From JAWPMT01 sp965229785 (GTDB lineage: Bacteria > Bacteroidota > Bacteroidia > Cytophagales > Cyclobacteriaceae): a stretch of DNA of 64,000 nucleotides. Below, piece after piece: positions 47,386 to 55,573 of this stretch (position 1 is its first letter; the number at the start of each line of letters is the position of its first letter). Under the pieces are notes generated by a model. That model worked only from the letters and a program-made list of their open reading frames with translations, was not told where the DNA came from and made no database searches. The DNA lies in assembly GCA_965229785.1 (NCBI GenBank), contig CBDDJS010000001.1, positions 2,170,001-2,234,000 of the forward strand, in the 5' to 3' direction. The translations under genes and the position numbers were made by a program.

Positions 47386-47586
47386 ATGAAAAATAACAAC
47401 TCTGTACGTATTGTCGTGATTGTCATAGGAGCCCTAAGCGTCCTTTCGGGAATTGTACTTGCTTTTACTCAAAGCGAGTTCAACGAGTGGTTCTCACCGA
47501 TCGTACTTGGTCTTTCCATGATCGGAGGTGCCCTCTTCCACGACTTTCGCCAACCCCTTGAAGAAGAGGTCAAACTCGACGATTGA
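47386..47586 (+). CDS. Small membrane protein
   Basis: A 66-residue protein with two hydrophobic helices (VRIVVIVIGALSVLSGIVLAF and WFSPIVLGLSMIGGALF) separated by TQSEFNE, and an acidic tail (EEEVKLDD). It starts MKNNNS, a typical short N terminus. Length and composition favour a real gene over chance, but no family is recognised. Confidence 0.55.
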   Translation: MKNNNSVRIVVIVIGALSVLSGIVLAFTQSEFNEWFSPIVLGLSMIGGALFHDFRQPLEEEVKLDD

Positions 47587-47609
47587 ATTATTCCGTCTAC
47601 TTAACCTAA

Positions 47610-49571
47610 TTAGATCACTCGCTCATTGCCACCGTCAATAGGGATCTGGGCACCGGTTACTTTGGCGAAGGTCTTACCAAGCATTTCTCTGACCAGTAAG
47701 GCTACATCATCTGAGGTCACTTCTGATTTGAGCAGATTATTGGTTTTATACTCCTCTACCGATAGCCCATAGTGTTCCGCTCGTGCTTTTAATACCTCAT
47801 TGGTCCAGATGGCTGTGTCATAAACAGCATTAGGGTGGACTACATTCACACGGATCCCCTTGTCGCCCAATTCCAGCGCCGCCACTCTACTCAACTGGGT
47901 CAGGCCTGCTTTTGCAACAGAATAAGCAGCTGCGCCCGGACCAGGAGCCGGAACATTTTTAGAGCCAATGATGACAATGGCCGGATCAAAGCCCAATTCC
48001 AAAAACGGGATACAGCATTGAATCAATTGCTGATGACTGGTCAGATTAATGTCCAAACTTCGCCGCCAGGTATCAAAAGGCATCTCCGCGATTTTCGCAC
48101 TCTTTGGGAATATCCCGGCATTACTCACCAACATGTCAAGCCCCCCATATCGGGTAACAAGCTGTTTAACTGACTGGTTTACTTGTTCCAAATCCGACAC
48201 ATCTGCTACCAACGGAAGCACTGCTTCTGAGGAAAGGCCCTCTACCTCCGGACTAATGTCCAAAGCCCCGATCACCGCACCTCCTGAAACAAGCATTTCT
48301 ACACAGGCTTTTCCTATGCCACTGGCTGCACCTGTGATTAGCGCCACTTTTCCCTGAAAAGGCTTGAATCCCCCGGCCTTTTTTAGCTTGGCTTGTTCAA
48401 GGCTCCAGTATTCCATCTCGAATAATTTGGCCGCTGGCAACGGTTGCCAACCACCGAGTTGCTCTGCCCGATAAATTGCTCGTTGTGTATGTACGGCTAT
48501 GTCCCGAATGATACGTGTATGCTTAACAGAAGGTCCAAAAAAAACAGAACCTGTCCCCGGCAAAATTGCCCAACGCGGCGCCTGATCCAGCATGGTTTCT
48601 CCATTAGCGTGCTCCTCAAAATAAGCCTGATAACTTTTTTTAAAAGCTTCAATATCTCGTTCAGGATGAGCGCTCAGTACTACCGGATGTTGTTTCGTGC
48701 GAATAATGTGGTCAGGAGTGATCGGACCTCTGCTGGCAATCTCTTTTACCTCCGGCAATTGACTAAAACCCAAGGTGGATCCTGTGTTATCTGTTGAAGC
48801 TAGGACCGGATGACCCCACACCTCAGATACGGCTTTTCGGATTTTGGCAATCTGCATCGGGTCTACTATTCCTTCCGACGCGGATAAACGTTTGGCTGCA
48901 TGGCTATCCAGATACTGCTCGGCTTTGGAAACAAGCCTGATCATTTGCTCATAACTCACCTTTGCCTCATCGTGAAAGGTAAAGACTCCATGATTCAAAA
49001 GGATCATTCCATCAATCGTACTCCAATCCAGGTCCTTAGTCATTTCATAGATCTTACGAGCCAATACAAAACCTGGCATCACATATGGAATGATTAAAAC
49101 ACGATCTCCGTAAATTTCTTTTATGCTTGCTTCACCATTTGCAGTATTCGTAATGGTAACAACTGCATCGGCATGGGTATGATCTACAAACCTGAAGGGA
49201 ATGATCGCATGCAATATGGCCTCTACCGATGGGTTTGGAGCACTGGGATTGGTCATCGCCATACGCTGGTATTTCACCATTTCCAGGTCAGACATAGCTT
49301 CCAGATTGGCCATTTTCAATAACATCTCCATCTTTACCGGCGCAAATCCTTCAGCCTCAATCGTGGCAAGATCCCAACCACTACCTTTCACATAAAGCAC
49401 TTCATCAATTTCACCAAAAAGGTTAGAATCCTTAATCTTTACCGACGTATTGCCGCCACCATGCATGACCAGGTCCTCGTCAAGACCTAACAACCGTGAT
49501 GTATAGACACGTAGTTTCAACAAGTTTCCTTCGCAGGCGAGCGCATCCTGATCATTCCATCTGCTTTCCAT
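47610..49571 (-). CDS. Bifunctional class II aldolase/short-chain dehydrogenase
   Basis: A 653-residue fusion. Residues 1-390 are a class II aldolase/adducin domain (VMHGGGNTSVKI, SVEAILHAII, VDHTHADAVVT with metal His, ILLNHGVFTFHDEA). Residues 400-653 are an SDR (KVALITGAASGIGKACVEML, LVSNAGIFPK, AAYSVAKAGLTQL with the Y-x-x-x-K pair). This fusion is known in deoxysugar breakdown, such as the RhaD-type rhamnulose-phosphate aldolase joined to lactaldehyde dehydrogenase. The substrate here is uncertain. No kinase or isomerase for rhamnose is adjacent. Confidence 0.9.
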   Translation of the reverse strand: MESRWNDQDALACEGNLLKLRVYTSRLLGLDEDLVMHGGGNTSVKIKDSNLFGEIDEVLYVKGSGWDLATIEAEGFAPVKMEMLLKMANLEAMSDLEMVKYQRMAMTNPSAPNPSVEAILHAIIPFRFVDHTHADAVVTITNTANGEASIKEIYGDRVLIIPYVMPGFVLARKIYEMTKDLDWSTIDGMILLNHGVFTFHDEAKVSYEQMIRLVSKAEQYLDSHAAKRLSASEGIVDPMQIAKIRKAVSEVWGHPVLASTDNTGSTLGFSQLPEVKEIASRGPITPDHIIRTKQHPVVLSAHPERDIEAFKKSYQAYFEEHANGETMLDQAPRWAILPGTGSVFFGPSVKHTRIIRDIAVHTQRAIYRAEQLGGWQPLPAAKLFEMEYWSLEQAKLKKAGGFKPFQGKVALITGAASGIGKACVEMLVSGGAVIGALDISPEVEGLSSEAVLPLVADVSDLEQVNQSVKQLVTRYGGLDMLVSNAGIFPKSAKIAEMPFDTWRRSLDINLTSHQQLIQCCIPFLELGFDPAIVIIGSKNVPAPGPGAAAYSVAKAGLTQLSRVAALELGDKGIRVNVVHPNAVYDTAIWTNEVLKARAEHYGLSVEEYKTNNLLKSEVTSDDVALLVREMLGKTFAKVTGAQIPIDGGNERVI

Positions 49572-49794
49572 AAACCGTAGTTCAATTGCTGTCCAGAAAT
49601 ATCGATATTATCAGTTGATGAGGCAACCGTATGAAGAAAATCTACGAAAAAAGAATAATTGATCATTAGAAATGAAGCACCATCGCCAAACTGTGTATGA
49701 TAATTTCCATACATTTGATCTGATGCCCAGATCAGGTCGTCTATTTCAAACCGCACAATGGATACTTCTCGTGAACATTATATTCACCCTATTT

Positions 49795-49819
49795 TCAATT
49801 TTCGAATTTGAAAAATTGA
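49795..49819 (+). promoter_or_regulatory. Inverted repeat before the response regulator gene
   Basis: TCAATTTT (49795-49802) and AAAATTGA (49812-49819) are perfect inverted arms around nine bases and end four bases before the start codon at 49824. The position could mean a leader hairpin blocking translation or an operator. Confidence 0.45.
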
Positions 49820-49823
49820 GAAC

Positions 49824-50714
49824 ATGGTTGTAACAGATCAGGAACATGCGATTCACGGAAAGCTGTTGGTAGCGGACGATAGCCCGAAAAACCTTAACGT
49901 CATCCTGAATTTCTTTTCAGCAGATCACGTTGAAATATTATATGCTTCCAATGGTCAATTGGCCGTAGATATCGCCAAAAAGGAGTTGCCAGATCTGATC
50001 ATCATGGATTGGGACATGCCAGTAAAAACGGGGATTGAAGCAACCAGAGAAATCAGTCAGGATCCACTCACACGTGAAATTCCCGTGATCATTGCCACAG
50101 GAGTAATGACGAGTCCTGAAAATCTGCAGACGGCCCTCGAATCGGGAGCTGTGGATTTTGTTCGCAAACCCTATAATCATATAGAATTACTGGCTCGTGT
50201 CAACAGCGCCCTTCGGCTAACTCGTGCACATAAAGAGATCAAGCATTTGCTTGAGAAGGAAAAAGACTATTTGCAACAGCAGGTGGACCTAAAAGAACGC
50301 GAGCTTTCTTCCTTTGTGATGAAAGCTCATGAAAGGAATCGGGTGTTCGAATCCTTGATTGAAACCGTCGACAAATTAGATAGCCACACTTCCGACAGTG
50401 GTAAAATGCTCACCAAAGACCTGAAACGTTCGATTAAAGCCCAAATGAGCAATGAAAATAATTGGGAACACTTCGTGTTGCAATTCGAAAAAGTACACCC
50501 GGAATTCCTGAATCAACTCAAAACAAGGCACGAGTCACTCACAATCAATGACCTCAAACTTTGTGCGTATATCAGAATTGGCCTGAATAACAAAGAAATC
50601 GCCAACACCAGTGGTATCGCTTATTTCTCTGTTAAAAAGAACATCAACCGACTGAAGAAAAAGCTAGGATTGAATCAGCAGGATGACATTCGTAACTTCT
50701 TACTATTGGGATAG
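49824..50714 (+). CDS. Response regulator with coiled-coil and LuxR-like HTH
   Basis: A 296-residue protein. The receiver occupies residues 12-130: D18-D19 in LVADDSPKN, phosphorylated D62 in IIMDWDMPVKTG, T in IIATGVM and K in FVRKPYNH. Residues 135-180 form a coiled coil (EIKHLLEKEKDYLQQQVDLKE). The C-terminal 60 residues contain a LuxR-like helix-turn-helix (LTINDLKLCAYIRIGLNNKE, ISGIAYFSVKKNINRLKKK-type layout). No kinase gene is adjacent. It probably regulates transcription as a dimer. Confidence 0.88.
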   Translation: MVVTDQEHAIHGKLLVADDSPKNLNVILNFFSADHVEILYASNGQLAVDIAKKELPDLIIMDWDMPVKTGIEATREISQDPLTREIPVIIATGVMTSPENLQTALESGAVDFVRKPYNHIELLARVNSALRLTRAHKEIKHLLEKEKDYLQQQVDLKERELSSFVMKAHERNRVFESLIETVDKLDSHTSDSGKMLTKDLKRSIKAQMSNENNWEHFVLQFEKVHPEFLNQLKTRHESLTINDLKLCAYIRIGLNNKEIANTSGIAYFSVKKNINRLKKKLGLNQQDDIRNFLLLG

Positions 50715-50828
50715 GTGAAGCATTTAAAAAATCGCAATCCTGCGAACTTCTCCCCTGCTTAGATTTTGAAAATTTCAAAAAAAACAATAATTCCTTTCGA
50801 ATAACATTATTTTTTTATCGAAATATTA

Positions 50829-50855
50829 CCAATCCATGAAGATTGGATAAATTTG
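50829..50855 (+). promoter_or_regulatory. glnII: Palindrome and -7 element before glutamine synthetase
   Basis: CCAATC (50829-50834) and GATTGG (50841-50846) are perfect inverted arms six bases apart. One base further is TAAATTTG (50848-50855), a perfect TAnnTTTG -7 box. No TTG lies at -33, where the palindrome sits instead. This looks like a promoter controlled by a regulator, plausibly nitrogen status. Confidence 0.5.
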
Positions 50856-50887
50856 GCGACTTAAATTCAAACCATCACGCAAAGAAC

Positions 50888-51895
50888 ATGGCAAAAAGTA
50901 AGCTTGAATACATCTGGTTGGACGGATACAAACCCACACAGAGTCTAAGAAGCAAGACAAAAATCCTTTCGGACTTCAGCGGCAATTTGGAAGATGCACC
51001 TATGTGGTCTTTTGACGGCAGCTCAACGGAGCAGGCAGAAGGAAACTCATCTGACTGTTTATTGAAACCGGTTGCTATTTATCCAGATCCGGCACGAAAC
51101 AATGCTTATCTGGTCATGACGGAGGTTTTGAATGCGGATGGCACTGCCCACGAATCCAACGGAAGAGCTACCATCGACGATGATGACAATGATTTTTGGT
51201 TCGGTTTCGAACAAGAATACTTCTTGTGGGATCCGGCAACTAATTTGCCCCTCGGTTTCCCGGAAGGCGGATACCCAGCTCCTCAAGGACCTTACTATTG
51301 CGGAGTTGGTGCCAGCAATGCTTACGGTAGAGAAGTCGTAGAAGAGCATTTGGACCTTTGCCTGGAAGCTGGTTTGAACGTGGAAGGTATTAACGCTGAA
51401 GTAGCAGCAGGACAGTGGGAATTCCAGATTTTCGCTAAAGGTGCTCAGGAAGCAGGAGATCAGATCTGGGTAGCCCGGTATTTACTCGAAAGAACTGCCG
51501 AGCAATATGGTTATGCTATTAACTGGCATCCTAAGCCCCTTGGAGATACTGATTGGAATGGTTCCGGTATGCATGCCAACTTCTCTAACGGAATTTTGAG
51601 AGAAGCTGGTAACAAGGAAACTTACGATAAGATCTGCCAGGCTTTTGAGCCTGTTGTGAAAGAGCACATTGCAGTATATGGAGCTGATAATGACCAACGA
51701 TTGACTGGTAAGCACGAAACACAATCAATCGATCAGTTTAGCTATGGTGTTTCTGACCGAGGTGCTTCTATCCGTATTCCAGTTGCTACTGTAGAAAACG
51801 GCTGGAAAGGATGGTTGGAAGACAGAAGACCTGCCTCTAACGCTGATCCCTATAAAGCTGCTGCGCGAATCATTAAAACGGTAAAAGGAGCTTAA
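50888..51895 (+). CDS. glnII: Type II (eukaryotic-like) glutamine synthetase
   Basis: The ATG at 50888 gives 335 residues (MAKSKLEYIWLDGY). An earlier TTG at 50843 is in frame but overlaps the promoter. Landmarks are the beta-grasp region with FSGNLEDAPMWSFDGSST, the catalytic FWFGFEQEYFLWD, QWEFQIF, GAGMH-like NGSGMHANFS and DRGASIRIP. Length is near that of bacterial GSII (about 330-350). The enzyme makes glutamine from glutamate and ammonia in the cytoplasm. It stands alone with its own promoter and terminator. Confidence 0.95.
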   Translation: MAKSKLEYIWLDGYKPTQSLRSKTKILSDFSGNLEDAPMWSFDGSSTEQAEGNSSDCLLKPVAIYPDPARNNAYLVMTEVLNADGTAHESNGRATIDDDDNDFWFGFEQEYFLWDPATNLPLGFPEGGYPAPQGPYYCGVGASNAYGREVVEEHLDLCLEAGLNVEGINAEVAAGQWEFQIFAKGAQEAGDQIWVARYLLERTAEQYGYAINWHPKPLGDTDWNGSGMHANFSNGILREAGNKETYDKICQAFEPVVKEHIAVYGADNDQRLTGKHETQSIDQFSYGVSDRGASIRIPVATVENGWKGWLEDRRPASNADPYKAAARIIKTVKGA

Positions 51896-51920
51896 GCCGC
51901 CTTTACATACAATAATTAAG

Positions 51921-51948
51921 AAGCCTCAACGAACGTTGGGGCTTTTTT
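51921..51948 (+). terminator. Intrinsic terminator of glutamine synthetase
   Basis: AAGCCTCAA (51921-51929) pairs with TTGGGGCTT (51936-51944), with one G-U pair, across a CGAACG loop. The six-T run at 51943-51948 completes a textbook intrinsic terminator 26 bases after the stop. Confidence 0.9.
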
Positions 51949-52103
51949 GGCTCCATACTAAAGATATTTCCTCACCAACCTTTATCGCTAAATCACCTTA
52001 GAAAGGGCTCAAACACCAGTAACAGTAAATCTGCCGTTGATCCCATTTCCAAAACTGGTCTCTCGCGTTTTTCCTTAGTTTTAACAGCAAAAATACCTTC
52101 ATC

Positions 52104-53801
52104 ATGAAGAGGCTGTTCTCCTTACTTATTCAATTGACCATTATCGTTGCGGTCCAGGCCCAGGACCGACTCACCGGACAAACTTTCACCACTCGATCTG
52201 AAGTCCTTGCAAAAAATGGCATGGCAGCCACCAGTCAGCCCCTGGCAACCCAGGCTGCCTTGGCTATTTTGCGAAAAGGAGGCTCTGCCATGGATGCCGC
52301 TATAGCGGCTAATGCCGTATTGGGTTTGGTAGAACCAGCGAGTTGCGGCATTGGTGGCGATATTTTCGCGATTGTTTGGGATGCGGAAACAGAAAAGTTA
52401 TATGGATTTAACGGAAGTGGCAGATCTCCTAAATCACTGGACATCAACTACTTCAGAGATAAAGGCATGAAAAGCATTCCACTATTTGGTCCACTTGCCA
52501 TCTCTACCCCTGGTACGGTGGACGGGTGGTTTATGATGCATGAAAAATTCGGAAAATTACCGATGACGGAAATTTTAGCACCAGCCATTCGATATGGAAG
52601 AGAAGGTTTTCCGGTATCGGAGGTGATCGCCTACGAAATGGCTACCAATTATCAGAACAAAGTCGACTATCCTGGTTTTTCTGAAACCTACTTACCCAAT
52701 GGTCGCCCTCCGAGAAAAGGAGAAGTATTCGTGAATGAGGATCTGGCCAATACTTATGAGAAAATAGCCCGGAAGGGAAGAGATGCCTTTTACAAAGGTG
52801 ATATCGCCCGAACTATTGCTAAATACATGAAAGAGAATGGTGGATTCCTTTCGTACGAAGACCTGGCTTCTCACACCGGGAATTGGGTGGAACCCATTAG
52901 TACAAGTTATCGGGGTTATGAGGTATGGGAATTACCTCCTAACGGTCAAGGTACCGCCGCATTACAAATGCTCAACATACTGGAAGGCTATGACATTAAA
53001 AGTATGGGATTTGGTAGTTCCGAATACCTGCATGTACTGACAGAAGCCAAGAAACTGGCCTATGAAGATCGAGCCAAATTCTATGCTGATCCGGAGTTCA
53101 ACAGAATCCCATTGAAAGAGTTACTTTCAAAAGCTTATGCCTCGGAGCGCAGCCAATTGATCGACCCCAATAAAGCAGCCAATTCCTACCCTGCCGGAGA
53201 TCTTGAAATTGAGACGGGCAATACTACCTATTTGACCGTGGCAGATAAGGACGGCAATATGGTCTCCCTTATTCAAAGCATCTATTTTGAATTTGCTTCA
53301 GGTATGGTTCCTGATGGATTAGGATTTGTTTTACAAAACCGAGGACAAATGTTCAATGTCGAAGACCCTTCACATGCGAATGCATTGGAACCAGGCAAAA
53401 GACCTTTTCATACCATTATCCCTGCTTTCATTACCAAAGATGGTAAGCCCTGGGTAAGTTTTGGTTTAATGGGTGGCGCGGTACAACCACAGGGACATGC
53501 GCAGATTGTGGTAAACCTGATCGACTTTGGAATGAATTTGCAAGAAGCCGGTGATGCTCCAAGGATGAGACATGTAGGCAGCTCACAACCAACAGGTTCT
53601 ATAATGACCAATGGTGGCACCCTCAACCTCGAAAGTGGATTCTCCTATGAAACCATTCGTGAATTACGGAAGAAAGGGCATCGTATCGGAACAGGTGTGG
53701 GGATTTACGGTGGCTATCAGGCGATAGGTGTCGATGTTGAATCAAAAGTGTATTCCGGTGCATCAGAATCACGCAAAGACGGCCAGGCAGCGGGGTATTG
53801 A
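52104..53801 (+). CDS. ggt: Gamma-glutamyltransferase
   Basis: A 565-residue exported enzyme with a signal peptide ending near IIVAVQAQ. It should self-cleave before T374 in GNTTYLTVADKDGN, releasing large and small subunits. Y376 replaces the His found in E. coli. Other motifs are GGSAMDAAIAANAVLG, ASCGIGGDIFA, NGSGRSP, LAISTPGTVDGW and the C-terminal GGAVQPQGHAQ. It hydrolyses or transfers the gamma-glutamyl group of glutathione in the periplasm. The end KDGQAAGY is typical. It stands alone. Confidence 0.95.
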   Translation: MKRLFSLLIQLTIIVAVQAQDRLTGQTFTTRSEVLAKNGMAATSQPLATQAALAILRKGGSAMDAAIAANAVLGLVEPASCGIGGDIFAIVWDAETEKLYGFNGSGRSPKSLDINYFRDKGMKSIPLFGPLAISTPGTVDGWFMMHEKFGKLPMTEILAPAIRYGREGFPVSEVIAYEMATNYQNKVDYPGFSETYLPNGRPPRKGEVFVNEDLANTYEKIARKGRDAFYKGDIARTIAKYMKENGGFLSYEDLASHTGNWVEPISTSYRGYEVWELPPNGQGTAALQMLNILEGYDIKSMGFGSSEYLHVLTEAKKLAYEDRAKFYADPEFNRIPLKELLSKAYASERSQLIDPNKAANSYPAGDLEIETGNTTYLTVADKDGNMVSLIQSIYFEFASGMVPDGLGFVLQNRGQMFNVEDPSHANALEPGKRPFHTIIPAFITKDGKPWVSFGLMGGAVQPQGHAQIVVNLIDFGMNLQEAGDAPRMRHVGSSQPTGSIMTNGGTLNLESGFSYETIRELRKKGHRIGTGVGIYGGYQAIGVDVESKVYSGASESRKDGQAAGY

Positions 53802-53899
53802 CATATTGGTCTGATCCAATTTCCGTATCTATCTTGGTTTACAAGCAGCACTATGTTTTTCAACCTGGAATAAACGGCTTATTGAATTATCCAATTCCC

Positions 53900-54143
53900 A
53901 AGGTAATGGATCAAGCAATTTTTCTGGGGACTATCTTTAAATAGTGAAAACTTCATTTCGGCTAGTATGCTACCTCGCTAGAGTAATCCACCCAAAATGA
54001 TTCACCGTTCCTTCGGCAGGAAATCCAGAACCAAGAAATTACCATTTCAAAAGCAGAAAAACGGAATAACTGATTAACTCAATCACTTTTGGATCAATGG
54101 AGAATATATTACTCCTCAGAAATTCGGATTGATCCAAAGTAAT
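53900..54143. repeat. Target-site duplication around the miniature element
   Basis: AAGGTAAT (53900-53907) and AAAGTAAT (54136-54143) flank the element and match at 7 of 8 positions. The size equals the duplication at the intact copy. The one mismatch suggests an older insertion. Confidence 0.75.
53908..54135 (+). mobile_element. 228-bp miniature element (MITE) derived from the ISL3/ISAon1-type IS
   Basis: The left end starts GGATCAAGCAATTTTTCTGG and matches the left tip of the IS at 10 in 20 of 26 positions, with the first 12 identical. The right end ATTCGGATTGATCC shares 16 of 19 bases with the IS right end (1411-1429), including TTCGGATTGATCC. The two ends are imperfect inverted repeats of each other, and an 8-bp duplication flanks them. 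There is no open reading frame. An extra GGATCAAT copy at 54091-54098 lies inside the right half. It should move only if the transposase acts in trans. Confidence 0.82.
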
Positions 54144-54194
54144 TAATACCAATCCATGGAGCTTGTATTATCATATTTCGACAGGCAAGGACAA

Positions 54195-54223
54195 CAAAAA
54201 AGGCCGTTCTTTCGAACAGCCTT
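54195..54223 (-). terminator. Intrinsic terminator of the rplT operon
   Basis: AAGGCCGTTC (54200-54209) and GAACAGCCTT (54214-54223) pair except for one mismatch, around a TTTC loop. The A-run at 54195-54201 is a U-run on the minus strand. It lies about 28 bases after the rplT stop. Confidence 0.85.
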
Positions 54224-54250
54224 TCTATCTCTTAGATCCTGTAAAGGACC

Positions 54251-54598
54251 TTATTTATTCACTTTGTCAACGATGGCTTTGAATGCCTCCGGATTATTCA
54301 TGGCCAGATCCGCCAATACTTTTCGATCGATCTCGATCTCATTGGCTTTCAACAATCCCATAAATTTAGAGTAAGACAAACCATACTCTCTGGCTCCGGC
54401 GTTGATCCTTTGAATCCATAGTGCACGAAACTCTCTTTTCTTTGCTTTCCTGTCTCTATAGGAATATCCCATTCCTTTTTCGACAGCATTTTTGGCTACG
54501 GTCCAAACGTTCTTCCTTCTTCCGAAGTAACCTTTGGCCTGCTTCATCACCTTTTTACGGCGAGCCCTAGAAGCTACATGATTAACTGATCTTGACAT
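54251..54598 (-). CDS. rplT: 50S ribosomal protein L20
   Basis: A 115-residue L20. It shows the conserved RSVNHVASRARRKKVMKQAK start, the FGRRKNVWTVAKNAVEKG helix and KKREFRALWIQRINAGARE. It binds 23S rRNA early in assembly and usually also controls its own operon. It is the last gene of the thrS-infC-rpmI-rplT cluster and is followed by a terminator. Confidence 0.97.
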   Translation of the reverse strand: MSRSVNHVASRARRKKVMKQAKGYFGRRKNVWTVAKNAVEKGMGYSYRDRKAKKREFRALWIQRINAGAREYGLSYSKFMGLLKANEIEIDRKVLADLAMNNPEAFKAIVDKVNK

Positions 54599-54678
54599 TT
54601 TTAATTTTCTTTGACAAAGGGCGTCACGCTTTGACGTGATCTTTCAGCCTCTCTATCGGGTTAAAACAATAAACCTAA

Positions 54679-54876
54679 TTATGAAGCAACCATCATTTCT
54701 TTGATGGCTTTTTGGTCTGCTTTGTGCACCACTGACATTCCTCGAAGATTTCGCTTTTGCTTGGTCTCCTTCTTAGTCAAAATGTGGTTTTTAAAAGCAT
54801 GCTTTCGCTTCACCTTACCAGTACCCGTCAGCTTGAATCGCTTCTTGGCGCTGGATTTCGTTTTCATCTTCGGCAT
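54679..54876 (-). CDS. rpmI: 50S ribosomal protein L35
   Basis: A 65-residue L35, very basic: MPKMKTKSSAKKRFKLTGTG, followed by KRKHAFKNHILTKK. Length equals the family norm. It lies between infC (18 bases upstream) and rplT (80 bases downstream), the standard order. Confidence 0.97.
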   Translation of the reverse strand: MPKMKTKSSAKKRFKLTGTGKVKRKHAFKNHILTKKETKQKRNLRGMSVVHKADQKAIKEMMVAS

Positions 54877-54894
54877 CTCTCTATTTTACAACAT

Positions 54895-55446
54895 TTATTT
54901 TTTCTTCACCTTAGGCGCCAGGATGATTGACATCCTTTTACCTTCCAATTTAGGCAGCAATTCTACCTTGCCCTCTTCTTCAAGTGCCTGTGCGAACTTC
55001 AACAAAAGAATTTCACCACGCTCCTTGAAAACGATCGTTCTTCCGACGAAATGTACAAAAGCTTTCACCTTAGCTCCTTCTTCCAAAAACTTCTTGGCGT
55101 GATTCAGCTTAAAGTTGAAATCGTGATCGTCCGTATTGGGCCCAAATCGAATTTCCTTGACAACCGTCTTGGCAGCTTTCGATTTGATTTCCTTCTGTTT
55201 TTTCTTCTGGTCGTACTTGAATTTGGAGTAATCGATAATCTTACAAACAGGAGGATCTGCCTTGGGCGAAATTTCAACAAGGTCTAAACTTTGTTCTTTC
55301 GCCATTTTGATGGCTTTTTCTACGGGATATACGTCTACTTTGACATTGTCCCCCACCACACGCACCATGGGTGCCTGGATTCTTTCATTGACCTTATAGG
55401 GCTCTTCTACTCTGCCTCTATAGGGCCTTCTTCTCTGTTTACCGAT
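54895..55446 (-). CDS. infC: Translation initiation factor IF-3, with AUC start
   Basis: IF-3 binds the 30S subunit, checks start codons and prevents early 50S joining. The first ATG (55368) would give 157 residues and cut off the N domain. The frame is open upstream and encodes IGKQRRRPYRGRVEEPYKVN, a typical IF-3 N terminus. It begins at ATC (55444-55446), six bases after a perfect AGGAGG. The resulting 183 residues match the family length of about 180. Rare AUU/AUC starts on infC underlie autoregulation, since IF-3 discriminates against such codons. The C domain ends RMSIILAPKVKKK. Confidence 0.93.
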   Translation of the reverse strand: MGKQRRRPYRGRVEEPYKVNERIQAPMVRVVGDNVKVDVYPVEKAIKMAKEQSLDLVEISPKADPPVCKIIDYSKFKYDQKKKQKEIKSKAAKTVVKEIRFGPNTDDHDFNFKLNHAKKFLEEGAKVKAFVHFVGRTIVFKERGEILLLKFAQALEEEGKVELLPKLEGKRMSIILAPKVKKK

Positions 55447-55452
55447 TGTTAA

Positions 55453-55458
55453 CCTCCT
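55453..55458 (-). promoter_or_regulatory. infC: Strong Shine-Dalgarno sequence before the infC AUC start
   Basis: The minus strand reads AGGAGG, six bases before ATC. Bacteroidota mostly lack such sites, so a perfect one here decides the start choice and probably offsets the weak start codon. Confidence 0.8.
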
Positions 55459-55573
55459 TTTCTAATTGGACCTTCTAAAAAAACAAGACGCAAATATGAT
55501 GATTATTTCATTGATAAACGAAAATATCGTTTGGTCAAATGGAAAATAATGGATCATTTACGATATTTTCTGT

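Noticed and set aside
49517..49756. 79-residue open frame on the minus strand
   Set aside because: It overlaps the aldolase start by 55 bases in another frame. The composition is protein-like, but there is no family, promoter or signal to support it.
50843..50887. Upstream TTG start for glutamine synthetase
   Set aside because: It overlaps the -7 box and adds residues not found in the family; the ATG at 50888 fits better.
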